A DNA stretch of 64,000 nt from Flavivirga abyssicola (GCF_030540775.2 NZ_CP141266.1:1723001-1787000); one strand, 5' to 3'; shown: positions 46,738 to 56,049, counted from the first letter of the stretch. Program-made: numbers and translations. Notes: a model not told the origin generated them from the sequence alone.

Positions 46738-46833
46738 TTATAATAGTTATGGGTTTAATTGAGAGTTATAACTTCATACTTTTATTACATCAAACTCCCT
46801 CATTTAATTATACTTGAGGGGGTTTTATTTTTT
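46738..46833 (+). ncRNA. possible small RNA ending in an orphan terminator
   Basis: CCCTCA (46797-46802) pairs with TGAGGG (46815-46820), and a T-rich run follows to 46833. No plus-strand gene lies upstream for over 2 kb, so the terminator may close a short RNA. TTG 46696-46698 and TAGTGTTG 46725-46732 are an imperfect promoter. Confidence 0.25.
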
Positions 46834-47012
46834 AAGCTTTAAAAAACTTACCTTTTCAATAGTTAACATCTACGCAAGCATTAACAATTAACACTTAATT
46901 ATAAACGCTTTACTAAATAAAATTGTAGTTTAGTAAGTCGTTAAGATAACTTTTCAATATTTTATTTAAAAACCATTGAATTTGTAAGTCCCAGACATCA
47001 GGAATAAAAACC

Positions 47013-50000
47013 ATGAATAGTAACTTTAAGAGCATACAAAACAAATTAGAAGCATTTATTAAGCGCTATTACACTAATGAATTACTAAAAGGTACCATTT
47101 TATTCTTTGCTATAGGCTTATTATATTTTCTATTTACACTGTTTATTGAACATGTTTTATGGTTAAGTACCATAGCCCGAACCGTTTTGTTTTGGCTGTT
47201 TATAGCTGTAGAAGTTGCTTTAATTGTTAAATTCATTGCAGCACCTTTAGCCAAATTATTCAAGCTTCAAAAAGGTATTAATTATGAAGATGCCTCAAGG
47301 ATTATAGGGCAGCATTTTCCAGAGGTAAATGATAAATTGCTAAATGTTCTTCAACTGCACCAAAACAAATCACAGTCCGAATTACTTTTAGCGAGTATTG
47401 AACAGAAATCGCTAGAGCTTACCCCAATTCCATTTAAATTAGCTATTAACCTAAAGAAGAACTTACACTATTTAAAGTATGCAGCTATTCCTGTTTTAAT
47501 CTTGTTGCTTACTTTTTTAACAGGTAATTTTAATTGGTTTAGTGAGAGTTACGAACGTGTTGTTCATTATAAAACGGCCTATGAGCCACCAGCGCCATTT
47601 CAATTTTTTGTAGTAAACGATAATTTAAAAGCTATTGAAAATAAAGATTTTAAACTGATAGTAAAAACTGCGGGGGAACTCACACCAGAAAGCGCACAGA
47701 TAACCTATAATAATGAAACTTATTTTTTACAGCAGAAGGGCGTAGGAGAATTTGAATATGTGTTTTCACAACTTAAATCGGATATTCGTTTTGAACTATC
47801 TGCCAATGATGTAAGATCTAAACCTTATGAAATAAAAATTGTTGAGGTCCCTTCTTTATTGAGTTTTGAAATGGTTTTAGATTACCCTACTTACACTAAA
47901 AAGAAAGATGAAACTATTAAAAATACAGGAAATGCTTTAGTTCCTGAAGGCACAAATATTGTCTGGCAATTAAAAACCAAATCTACGGAACAAGTTCATC
48001 TGTATGCTAACGATACTATTAATTTTTCCTCTGACGAATCAGGAACTTTTGAAACCTCTAAACGTGTTTATAATAATTTGGATTATAGTTTAAGCACCAG
48101 CAATAAAAACCTTCAAAATTACGAAAATCTAGCATTTAGTATTGGTGTTGTTAAGGATGAATATCCTGAAATTAATTTAAAAGTAGAAACAGATAGTTTG
48201 GATTTACAATCCTTATATTTTTATGGGCAAGTAAGCGATGATTACGGCTTTAGTAAGTTACAACTTGTGTACTATCCGTCAGATGATGATAAAAACAAAC
48301 ACTATGAAAAGATTCCAATATCTAATTCTAATATTGCTGATTTTGTAAGTGCTTTCCCTAATAATTTAAATATTGAAGCAGGTAAATCTTATGAATTATA
48401 TTTTCAAGTATCTGATAATGATGTTATTAATAAATACAAAACTGCTAAAAGTCATGTGTTTACTTATAGAAAACGCACAAAAGAGGAAGAATCACAAAAG
48501 AATTTAGAAGAACAAAACAAAACCATTAAAGATTTGAATAAATCTTTAGAAAAATTTGATGAGCAGGATAAAAAATTAGAACAACTCACAAAAACTCAAA
48601 AAGAAAAATCGACTTTAAATTTTAATGATAAAAAGAAATTAGAATCCTTTTTAAAACGTCAGGAACAACAAGACGAAATGATGAAAAATTTCAATAAAAA
48701 ATTGAAAGATAATTTAGAAGAATTTCAAAAGGAAAATCTAAAAGAGGATGTATTTAAAGAAGATTTAAAAAAACGTTTAAAAGAAAATGAAGAGCAGCTT
48801 AAGAAAGATGAAAAAGTATTAGATGAGTTAAAAGAGCTTCTGGAAAAAATCAACAAAGAAGATGTTATCACCAAAAAATTAGAAGAATTAGCAAAACAAA
48901 ATAAAAATAAAAAGCGAAGTTTACAACAGTTGTTGGAATTAACCAAACGTTTTTATGTTGAGAAGAAATTAGAAAAACTAAAGAGTGATTTAGAGAAGCT
49001 TGCGGAAGAACAAGAAAAACAATCTAATAAATCTGAAGAAGAAAATACTAAAGACAAACAAGAAGAGCTTAATAAAAAATTTGAAGAATTTTCTAAACAG
49101 TTAGAAGATTTAAAGAAAGATAGTAAGGCTTTAAAAAAACCAATTGATATTCCTCAGGATAAATTAGAGGAAAATGATATTAAAAAAGAACAAGAAAAAG
49201 CATCAGATGCATTAGAGAAAAAAGAAGAGGAGCAAGCTGGTGAAAAACAAAATGAAGACCAACAACAAGAAGAAGAAAAGCAAGAAAAACAGGAAAATCA
49301 AAATTTAAAGAACGCTCAAAAAAGCCAGAAGAAAGCGGCTCAAAAAATGAAAAAAATGAGTCAGCAAATGCAAAGCGCTATGCAAGGTGGCGGCGGAGAA
49401 CAAATGCAAGAAGATGTAGATATGCTTCGTCAAATTTTAGATAACCTTGTGCTATTTTCTTTTGATCAGGAAAGTGTCATGAATCAATTTAAAAGTATAG
49501 ATGCTAATCATAACAAATTTGCTTCTTACTTACGAAAACAAAACAACTTAAAAGAACATTTTGAACATATAGACGATAGTTTATTTTCTCTATCGCTTCG
49601 TCAACCAAAACTTTCTGAAAAAGTCAATAAGGAAATAACCGATGTGTATTACAACATTGATAAAGCTTTAAGTTTACTAGCAGAAAATCAATTATATCAA
49701 GGTGTCTCTAATCAGCAGTTTGCTGTAACAGCAGCAAATAATTTAGCTAATTTTTTAAGTGATGTTTTAGATAATATGCAAGAAAATCTGAGTATGTCTC
49801 CCGGTAAAGGTGGACAGGGAGATATGCAATTGCCAGATATTATTATGAGTCAGGAAGAACTCAACAAGAAGATGGAAGAAGGTATGAAGAAAGGCGAAAA
49901 AGGAAGCCCTAAAGACCAAGAAGGGGAAGGTAAAAAAGAAGGTAAAGGAGAAAAAGATGGCAAGACAGGCAATGATGGAGAAAAAAATAAAGATGGTGAA

Positions 50001-50477
50001 AAAGGAAAAAAAGGAGATAAGCAAGGGGAAGGCAATGACGGAGAAGGAGGTAATGAAGATATGAATGGTTTATTGTATCAAATATACCAACAGCAACAGC
50101 AATTACGTAAAGCTTTAGAAGAAAGATTGGCTAAAGAAGGTAAGGGAAAAGGAGGCAATGGAGACAGATTATTAAGAAGCATGGAAGACATTGAATTGGA
50201 TTTATTGAACAAAGGATTTACAAATCAAACGCTTCAAAAAATGATGCAATTAAAGCATCAATTATTAAAATTAGAGAACGCTACGTTTCAACAAGGAGAG
50301 GACAATAAAAGAGAATCTGAAACGAATAAAAACAATTTCAATAATAATACAAACAGTCAAATACCTACTGCAAAACAATATTTTAAAACCACCGAAATAT
50401 TAAACAGACAAGCTTTACCTTTGCAACAAGTTTATAAAAAGAAAGTGCAAGAATATTTTAAGCAGAATAATGATTAA
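47013..50477 (+). CDS. DUF4175 family membrane protein with long charged coiled coil
   Basis: 1154 aa. Two membrane helices lie at 25-70 (GTILFFAIGLLYFLFTLFI; TVLFWLFIAVEVALIVKFIAAPLA) and a third near 155-172 (YAAIPVLILLLTFL). A periplasmic Ig-like part (180-485) follows, then a Glu/Lys/Gln-rich coiled coil (485-790) and a Gly/Lys/Glu low-complexity tract (about 950-1015). YEDASRIIGQHFPEVNDKLLNVLQL is typical of DUF4175. The function is unknown; it is conserved ahead of ybeY in this group and overlaps it by 8 bp. Confidence 0.88.
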   Translation: MNSNFKSIQNKLEAFIKRYYTNELLKGTILFFAIGLLYFLFTLFIEHVLWLSTIARTVLFWLFIAVEVALIVKFIAAPLAKLFKLQKGINYEDASRIIGQHFPEVNDKLLNVLQLHQNKSQSELLLASIEQKSLELTPIPFKLAINLKKNLHYLKYAAIPVLILLLTFLTGNFNWFSESYERVVHYKTAYEPPAPFQFFVVNDNLKAIENKDFKLIVKTAGELTPESAQITYNNETYFLQQKGVGEFEYVFSQLKSDIRFELSANDVRSKPYEIKIVEVPSLLSFEMVLDYPTYTKKKDETIKNTGNALVPEGTNIVWQLKTKSTEQVHLYANDTINFSSDESGTFETSKRVYNNLDYSLSTSNKNLQNYENLAFSIGVVKDEYPEINLKVETDSLDLQSLYFYGQVSDDYGFSKLQLVYYPSDDDKNKHYEKIPISNSNIADFVSAFPNNLNIEAGKSYELYFQVSDNDVINKYKTAKSHVFTYRKRTKEEESQKNLEEQNKTIKDLNKSLEKFDEQDKKLEQLTKTQKEKSTLNFNDKKKLESFLKRQEQQDEMMKNFNKKLKDNLEEFQKENLKEDVFKEDLKKRLKENEEQLKKDEKVLDELKELLEKINKEDVITKKLEELAKQNKNKKRSLQQLLELTKRFYVEKKLEKLKSDLEKLAEEQEKQSNKSEEENTKDKQEELNKKFEEFSKQLEDLKKDSKALKKPIDIPQDKLEENDIKKEQEKASDALEKKEEEQAGEKQNEDQQQEEEKQEKQENQNLKNAQKSQKKAAQKMKKMSQQMQSAMQGGGGEQMQEDVDMLRQILDNLVLFSFDQESVMNQFKSIDANHNKFASYLRKQNNLKEHFEHIDDSLFSLSLRQPKLSEKVNKEITDVYYNIDKALSLLAENQLYQGVSNQQFAVTAANNLANFLSDVLDNMQENLSMSPGKGGQGDMQLPDIIMSQEELNKKMEEGMKKGEKGSPKDQEGEGKKEGKGEKDGKTGNDGEKNKDGEKGKKGDKQGEGNDGEGGNEDMNGLLYQIYQQQQQLRKALEERLAKEGKGKGGNGDRLLRSMEDIELDLLNKGFTNQTLQKMMQLKHQLLKLENATFQQGEDNKRESETNKNNFNNNTNSQIPTAKQYFKTTEILNRQALPLQQVYKKKVQEYFKQNND

Positions 50478-50880
50478 CTTCAATTACGAAACCGATTTTT
50501 CCTTAAAGAATGAAGACCAAATTTCAAACTGGATTTTAAACACAATTTCTAAAGAAACCTACAAATTAGAGGAGATTAATTATGTGTTTTGTGATGACGA
50601 ATATCTTCATAAACTAAACGTAGAATTTTTAAATCATGATACATTAACAGATATTATTAGCTTTGATTATTCTATGGGTAAATTAATACAGGGAGATATT
50701 TTTATTTCTATAGAAAGAGTGGAAGATAATGCTAAAGATTTCTCTGTTTCTTTTGTAGATGAACTGCATCGTGTTATCATTCACGGTATACTTCATTATT
50801 GTGGTTATAAAGATAAAACGGATGCTGATGCAAAAGTAATGCGAAAAAAAGAAAACTATTATTTAAAACAATTAGCTTAG
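50470..50880 (+). CDS. ybeY: endoribonuclease YbeY (16S rRNA maturation)
   Basis: 136 aa. The zinc motif HRVIIHGILHYCGYKDKT (H-x3-H-x5 with the third ligand supplied by a residue further on, as in this group) is the family signature, and LTDIISFDYS is the usual strand ahead of it. It acts in 16S rRNA 3'-end processing and ribosome quality control. It overlaps the DUF4175 gene by 8 bp. Confidence 0.95.
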   Translation: MINFNYETDFSLKNEDQISNWILNTISKETYKLEEINYVFCDDEYLHKLNVEFLNHDTLTDIISFDYSMGKLIQGDIFISIERVEDNAKDFSVSFVDELHRVIIHGILHYCGYKDKTDADAKVMRKKENYYLKQLA

Positions 50881-50884
50881 TATA

Positions 50885-50914
50885 AACGTTTCAAAGTAAT
50901 ATTTTTGAAACGTT
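50885..50914. terminator. hairpin after ybeY
   Basis: AACGTTTCAAA (50885-50895) pairs perfectly with TTTGAAACGTT (50904-50914); the following sequence is AT-rich but has no pure T run. Confidence 0.6.
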
Positions 50915-51024
50915 ATATAAAATATCTTTCTCGTTAAATCATAAATTCTCAAAACACATGTTTTTAATCTATTAAAACTATAGGTGAAATAGAGGTTTAA
51001 AATAAGTGTTTTAAAGAAACGCCG

Positions 51025-51032
51025 TATATTTG
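51025..51032 (+). promoter_or_regulatory. probable -7 box of mnmG
   Basis: TATATTTG fits the TAnnTTTG consensus 60 bp upstream of the mnmG ATG; no clear TTG box lies at the right distance. Confidence 0.4.
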
Positions 51033-51050
51033 CAAACTTAAAATTATTAA

Positions 51051-51070
51051 TATGTTCCACGTGGAACATA
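51051..51070. other. parS-like centromere site 1
   Basis: A perfect 20-bp palindrome, TATGTTCCAC followed by GTGGAACATA. The core TGTTCCACGTGGAACA differs from the consensus parS (TGTTTCACGTGAAACA) only by a symmetric base change. It lies between the promoter and the ATG of mnmG. Confidence 0.75.
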
Positions 51071-51092
51071 GGTCTATTTAAAACCAAAAAAT

Positions 51093-52964
51093 ATGTTTAA
51101 CGAAGTGTATGATGTTGTTGTTGTAGGAGCTGGACATGCAGGTAGTGAAGCTGCAGCTGCAGCTGCGAATATGGGTAGCAAAACATTACTAGTTACTATG
51201 AATCTTCAAAACATTGCTCAAATGTCTTGTAATCCTGCCATGGGTGGTATTGCTAAAGGACAAATTGTAAGAGAGATTGATGCACTTGGAGGTTATAGTG
51301 GTATAGTGTCTGATACATCCGCTATACAATTTAAAATGCTTAACAAATCTAAAGGACCAGCCATGTGGAGTCCGAGGGTGCAAAGCGACCGTATGCGATT
51401 TGCAGAAGACTGGCGTTTACTTTTAGAAGGTACGCCTAATTTAGATTTTTATCAGGAAATGGTATCTGGTTTAATCGTTGAGAAAGGAAAAATTACTGGT
51501 GTAAAAACATCCTTAGGAATAGAAATAAAAGCCAAGTCTGTTGTCCTAACTAATGGTACTTTTTTAAATGGATTAATACATATAGGAGATAAAAATTTTG
51601 GTGGTGGTAGAGCAGGGGAAAAAGCTGCTACCGGAATTACAGAACAGTTAGTAGATTTAGGTTTCGAATCTGGAAGAATGAAAACAGGAACGCCACCAAG
51701 AGTAGACGGACGAAGTTTAGATTATACTAAAATGGTTGAACAACCCGGAGATGATAATCCAGAGAAATTCTCTTATTTGGATATAACAAAACCATTAGAA
51801 AAACAACGGTCTTGTTACATGACTTATACTAGCTCTGAAGTACATGATTTACTTCGAGAAGGGTTTGATAGATCTCCAATGTTTAATGGTAGAATTAAAA
51901 GTTTAGGACCTCGTTATTGTCCATCAATTGAAGATAAAATAAACCGATTTGCAGATAAAGATAAACATCAATTATTTATAGAACCGGAAGGATGGAATAC
52001 CTGCGAAGTTTATGTAAATGGCTTCTCAACATCACTACCGGAAGATGTCCAATTTAAAGCATTACGATCTGTAGTTGGTTTTGAAAACGTGAAATTTTTT
52101 AGACCAGGATATGCCATTGAATATGATTATTTTCCACCTACACAATTAAAGCACACTTTAGAAACTAAGCTTGTAGATGGTCTATATTTTGCAGGTCAGA
52201 TTAATGGAACAACTGGATATGAAGAAGCCGCATCTCAAGGATTAATGGCAGGTATAAATGCCAGTCTAAAGGTTCAAGAAAAAGATGCTTTTACTTTAAA
52301 AAGAGACGAAGCCTACATTGGTGTTTTAATAGATGATCTAATTACAAAAGGCACAGAAGAGCCCTATAGAATGTTTACATCTAGAGCAGAATATAGAACT
52401 TTATTGCGTCAGGATAATGCAGATTTAAGATTAACACCTAAGGGTTTTGAGCTTGGTTTAGCAAGTGAAAAACGCTTAAAAAGAATGGAGCAAAAACATA
52501 ATGATGCAGAAAAGTTTGTAGCCTTCTTTTCTAAAACAAGTGTAAAACCAGAAGAAGCAAATCCAGTTTTAGAGTCTAAAGGATCTGCTTTAGTAAAACA
52601 ATCTGATAAGATGTTTAAGATCTTTTCCAGACCAAATATTACCATTGATGATGTTCGAAAATTTAAAGCTGTAGAACAATATATTCAGGATAATAATTTA
52701 GATAATGAGGTTATAGAACAAACAGAAATTCAGGTAAAATATTCTGGCTATATAGCTAAGGAAAAAAATAATGCCGATAAATTAAGTAGACTGGAGTATG
52801 TAAAAATACCAGAGAATTTTGACTATTCTCAAATCAAATCTATGAGTTTTGAAGCACGCGAAAAACTAAAAAAAATACAACCAACAACTGTATCACAAGC
52901 ATCAAGAATTAGTGGTGTTTCACCTAATGATATTTCTGTATTATTAGTTTATATGGGTAGATGA
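51093..52964 (+). CDS. mnmG: tRNA uridine-5-carboxymethylaminomethyl modification enzyme MnmG
   Basis: 623 aa, the full length for the FAD protein that, with MnmE, makes the cmnm5 group on wobble U34 of several tRNAs. VVVGAGHAGSEAAAAAANMG binds FAD. SCNPAMGGIAKGQIVREIDALGG, GGRAGEKAATGITEQL and MKTGTPPRVDGRSLDY are diagnostic, and the C-terminal helical domain (RISGVSPNDISVLLVYMG) contacts MnmE. Two parS-like sites flank the gene, as expected if it lies near the replication origin. Confidence 0.98.
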   Translation: MFNEVYDVVVVGAGHAGSEAAAAAANMGSKTLLVTMNLQNIAQMSCNPAMGGIAKGQIVREIDALGGYSGIVSDTSAIQFKMLNKSKGPAMWSPRVQSDRMRFAEDWRLLLEGTPNLDFYQEMVSGLIVEKGKITGVKTSLGIEIKAKSVVLTNGTFLNGLIHIGDKNFGGGRAGEKAATGITEQLVDLGFESGRMKTGTPPRVDGRSLDYTKMVEQPGDDNPEKFSYLDITKPLEKQRSCYMTYTSSEVHDLLREGFDRSPMFNGRIKSLGPRYCPSIEDKINRFADKDKHQLFIEPEGWNTCEVYVNGFSTSLPEDVQFKALRSVVGFENVKFFRPGYAIEYDYFPPTQLKHTLETKLVDGLYFAGQINGTTGYEEAASQGLMAGINASLKVQEKDAFTLKRDEAYIGVLIDDLITKGTEEPYRMFTSRAEYRTLLRQDNADLRLTPKGFELGLASEKRLKRMEQKHNDAEKFVAFFSKTSVKPEEANPVLESKGSALVKQSDKMFKIFSRPNITIDDVRKFKAVEQYIQDNNLDNEVIEQTEIQVKYSGYIAKEKNNADKLSRLEYVKIPENFDYSQIKSMSFEAREKLKKIQPTTVSQASRISGVSPNDISVLLVYMGR

Positions 52965-52973
52965 TTTTTGAGT

Positions 52974-52987
52974 GTTCCACGTGGAAC
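52974..52987. other. parS-like centromere site 2
   Basis: GTTCCACGTGGAAC, a perfect 14-bp palindrome identical in core to site 1, ten bases after the mnmG stop codon. Confidence 0.7.
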
Positions 52988-53043
52988 GTTTTATTAAATT
53001 TTAATTTTTATCATTCTAAAACTTAGTTCGGAATCTATTTCTA

Positions 53044-53895
53044 ATGAAAAATAACCCCTCTTATTTAACTGTAAAAGATCATTCGGTTTCTAATGAAACT
53101 TTTAAATTAATTGAAAATATTGAATATGGTTTTCTTGAAACTATACCTCAACCTTCTTTAGATAAATTACCAGAATATTATAAAAGTGAAGACTATATTT
53201 CACATACAGATACCAAACGAAATTTATTTGAAAAAGTCTATCATATAATAAGAAACCTATCCTTAAAAAAGAAATTGAAATTGATTAATTCTTTTTCTTC
53301 AGAAGAAAAAAATCTTTTAGATATTGGTTGCGGTACAGGTGATTTTTTAAAAACAGCTAAACAAAATAATTGGACAATTACAGGAATAGAACCAAATGAA
53401 CAAGCTCGAAAAATAGCAAATAATAAAACTGAAAATTCTGTTTTTGAAACTGAAGAACTCTTAAAATTTAAGCCTTCAAGTTTTGATGTAATTACACTTT
53501 GGCATGTATTGGAGCATTTACCAAATTTAGAAGAACATATTTCAATTTTTAAAAAATTACTAAAACCTAACGGTACTTTAATAATTGCAGTTCCTAATTA
53601 TAAAAGTTTTGATGCAAAATATTATAAAGAGTTTTGGGCTGCTTATGACGTACCTAGACATCTTTGGCATTTTAATAAAACTTCTATATCTAAATTAGTT
53701 TTAAAAGTTTCTATGAAAACTATAAAAATCAAACCCATGCTCTTTGATGCTTTTTATGTAAGTCTACTTTCTGAAAAATATAAACATGGAAAAATGAATC
53801 CTATTAAAGGTTTTTGGATAGGATTACTTTCTAATTTGAAGGCCATGACATCTAAAGAGGCTTCTTCTTTAATTTATATCATTAAAAATAGCTAA
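53044..53895 (+). CDS. class I SAM-dependent methyltransferase
   Basis: 283 aa. Motif I is NLLDIGCGTGDFLKTA (about residue 95), then GIEPNEQARKIA for the acidic loop and DVITLWHVLEHLPNLEEHI for motif IV, as in Methyltransf_23 proteins of cell-surface pathways. The N-terminal 60 residues (YGFLETIPQPSLDKLPEYYKSEDYISHTD) are common in flavobacterial members. The substrate is unknown. It lies 79 bp after mnmG with a parS-like site in between. Confidence 0.88.
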   Translation: MKNNPSYLTVKDHSVSNETFKLIENIEYGFLETIPQPSLDKLPEYYKSEDYISHTDTKRNLFEKVYHIIRNLSLKKKLKLINSFSSEEKNLLDIGCGTGDFLKTAKQNNWTITGIEPNEQARKIANNKTENSVFETEELLKFKPSSFDVITLWHVLEHLPNLEEHISIFKKLLKPNGTLIIAVPNYKSFDAKYYKEFWAAYDVPRHLWHFNKTSISKLVLKVSMKTIKIKPMLFDAFYVSLLSEKYKHGKMNPIKGFWIGLLSNLKAMTSKEASSLIYIIKNS

Positions 53896-54123
53896 AACTT
53901 AATTATATCAATCAAATTTAAGTTTTACATTGTTAAATAGACAAACACTAGCAAAAATTATTAAAGTCTCTTAAAACGCTTTTAATGAGTTCTTTTTTAA
54001 TAAATTATTATTATTACAACTTATAATAACTATAAGAATTCGTTATAATTTAAATTCAAAATAATTCTGCCTAATTTTAGGCTTTACTTTATTACTTTTG
54101 TTCGAATTTAAAATAACAACAAA

Positions 54124-54639
54124 ATGAAAAATATAATTTATACATTATTAGTGGCTCTAGTTTTTACATCTTGTCAAAAAGAAAAAAAAATAGGATATAT
54201 AGATAATGGCATTGTTATAAATGATTTTCAAGAGAAAATAGATTTAGAAGCAAAATTTCAAACCAAAGAAGAAGCATTTAAAAAGAAAGCTGATAGTATT
54301 GGACAAGCTTTTCAATTAGAAGTTCAACAAACACAAATTACAGCTCAAAAATCATCAAAAAAGAAAGCTCAAGAATTAATGGGTGGTTTGCAACAAAAGC
54401 AACAACTGCTTCAACAACAAATGCAATTTGAGCAACAACAATTAACCCAAGATTTTCAAACTGAAATTGATTCTTTAATCATTAAAGTAAAAGACTTTGT
54501 AAAAGATTATGGAAAAACTAATGGTTATACTTATATCTTAGGAACTAGCGATGCTGCAGCTACAGTGCTTTATGGAATCGATGAAAATGATTTAACAAAA
54601 ACTATTTTAGATGCTTTAAATGAAGCTTATAAAAAGTAA
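54124..54639 (+). CDS. OmpH/Skp-like lipoprotein
   Basis: 171 aa. The signal peptide ends VALVFTSC (Cys 17). IGYIDNGIVINDFQEKIDLEAKFQ is the typical OmpH start, and a Gln/Lys-rich coiled coil (60-130) follows, as in the Skp periplasmic chaperone of outer-membrane proteins. The lipid anchor is unlike classical Skp but frequent in Bacteroidota homologues. A terminator follows at 54665. Confidence 0.85.
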   Translation: MKNIIYTLLVALVFTSCQKEKKIGYIDNGIVINDFQEKIDLEAKFQTKEEAFKKKADSIGQAFQLEVQQTQITAQKSSKKKAQELMGGLQQKQQLLQQQMQFEQQQLTQDFQTEIDSLIIKVKDFVKDYGKTNGYTYILGTSDAAATVLYGIDENDLTKTILDALNEAYKK

Positions 54640-54664
54640 ATAAATCAAAATTAATAAATTTATT

Positions 54665-54692
54665 AAATCCTGGCTTTAGCTGGGATTTTTTA
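54665..54692 (+). terminator. terminator of the OmpH-like gene
   Basis: AAATCC (54665-54670) pairs with GGATTT (from 54682), GCT with AGC inside, then a T run. Confidence 0.75.
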
Positions 54693-54782
54693 TTTTTATA
54701 CTTGAGGTCATAATAAAATAACGTCATATCGACGTAAATAATACTAAAAAACTAAGTTAATTATTTGAAATACAGATATTTG

Positions 54783-54835
54783 TCATGTCTATAGAACGAA
54801 GCATGAGCTTTTCGACTTTAATTTATGCTGAGCAC
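54783..54835 (+). repeat. inverted repeat pair, left copy
   Basis: This segment matches the reverse complement of 55278-55330 with roughly 80% identity (shared GAAGCATGA-type and TTTATGCTGAG blocks). The copies bound about 440 bp of AT-rich DNA. Confidence 0.6.
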
Positions 54836-55277
54836 AGTCGAAGTACTCAAGATAAATTTTCGAGACATCTTATCATAATAAAATTCCAAATTCACTTAAC
54901 ATCAAAAATAAATACTTAAAGTAGGTTTTTTCTTATTTTTAATAAATAATATTTTATATTTAATCTTATTATAAGATCAAAATAGTTAGTACTCATAATA
55001 TATAACACTTAGAGATAAAATAACATCATAGTATTGCTCAATTTAATTTTTAAGTCTCTTAGTATTGCGCAAGTACTATTATAGTAAGAAAACAAGCTAT
55101 AAATAGAATAAATTTCATTTTATAAACAAAACAAACGATACAGAGAGTAAAATATATTTTACCTAAACGTATAGCATAACTATTAAGGAGCAAACATGGA
55201 ATGTCATCCTTATGAGAAATCCTGAAAAGTATACTTTGATGTATTCGGCTATAGTTTATAAACTAAATGCAGTCAAA

Positions 55278-55330
55278 GTACTCAGCATAAACTAAAGTCC
55301 AAAAGTTCATGCTTTGGTCTGTATTCATGA
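55278..55330 (-). repeat. inverted repeat pair, right copy
   Basis: Reverse-complement relative of 54783-54835 (CTCAGCATAAACT...TTCATGCTTTGG). Confidence 0.6.
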
Positions 55331-55403
55331 TAAAATGCTATTCATTTATTAAAATTCACATCCTGTTCTGTTACTTTCAGAAAAAATTTGATTAAAAACA
55401 GAG

Positions 55404-55412
55404 TTATCCACA
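55404..55412 (+). promoter_or_regulatory. DnaA box
   Basis: TTATCCACA, exact match to the bacterial consensus, in AT-rich gene-free DNA. Confidence 0.5.
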
Positions 55413-55687
55413 TTATATATTATAATACTATTTTCTTTTAAAAATTTAAAAAATAAATGATGGTTATTATAGTATGTTAATAGCTAGGATAACTTTTTTA
55501 AGTTTTGTTTTGATAATAATTAATTTACGTTCTATTAATAATTAATTAACAATAGAATTTATTTTAATAGGTTCATTTTTAATGATTTTAAGTTTTATAT
55601 TCACAGTTGTTAACAACTAAAACTAACAACTTTTTCTAATAACTATATTTAATTTTCATGTTCACATCTAATATTTTTAGTCTAATA

Positions 55688-55725
55688 ACATTACCAAAAA
55701 AAATAATTTAAATTTTTGGTAATGT
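55688..55725. repeat. perfect 13-bp inverted repeat
   Basis: ACATTACCAAAAA (55688-55700) and TTTTTGGTAATGT (55713-55725) around a 12-bp AT-only loop. Confidence 0.8.
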
Positions 55726-56049
55726 CATGTTAGTTTTTGATTGAAAAAATAAATGGAATAACAATATTTTTCTTTTAGAAAGTAATGAACACTTATTAAC
55801 AAGTAATGAATAAAATAACGCACATCGTTAATAAGAGTAATTAATATAAATTTTTTGAATGTAGTTCGAAATTCTTTTATTTTAAAGATAAGCTAACTTG
55901 AATGGATAATTAGGTTTGTAAGTTAGCTACATACAAGTCTTTGTTCTCGATTCTAATAACGAAGCAATCTTATTATCTAACAAAAGACATGAATGATTTT
56001 TAATATATAGTTAGTAACTTTATACCTTATAAAACAAGATAATAAAATC

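Larger units (their letters stand above)
45926..47012. other. 1.1-kb gene-free region rich in repeats
   Basis: No credible ORF. It holds the repeat also seen at 13884-13908 (46037-46061), a perfect 20-bp palindrome (CCTGCCTGCC with its complement, 46146-46165) and TTTTCTTTG/CAAAGAAAA arms near 46115-46138. It also contains two similar ATTCTTAA-ACTAATAAA-type segments (46013 and 46577) that may bound an old element, and an orphan terminator near 46797. Confidence 0.6.
54693..56049. other. gene-free AT-rich region, candidate replication origin
   Basis: About 1.36 kb without a credible ORF. It has a perfect DnaA box TTATCCACA (55404-55412), a near match ATATTCACA (about 55597-55605), long AT-only runs (55430-55470, 55500-55560) and a 13-bp perfect inverted repeat (55688-55725). 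Two parS-like sites lie 1.7 and 3.6 kb to the left. The origin call is inference; one perfect box is few. Confidence 0.35.

Noticed and set aside
49767-50035. Minus-strand Phe/Ser/Pro-rich frames
   Set aside because: They arise from the Glu/Lys/Gly-rich codons of the DUF4175 gene read backwards.
50872-51087. 71-codon minus-strand frame (contains MFHVEH)
   Set aside because: MFHVEH is only the translation of the parS-like palindrome; there is no other support.
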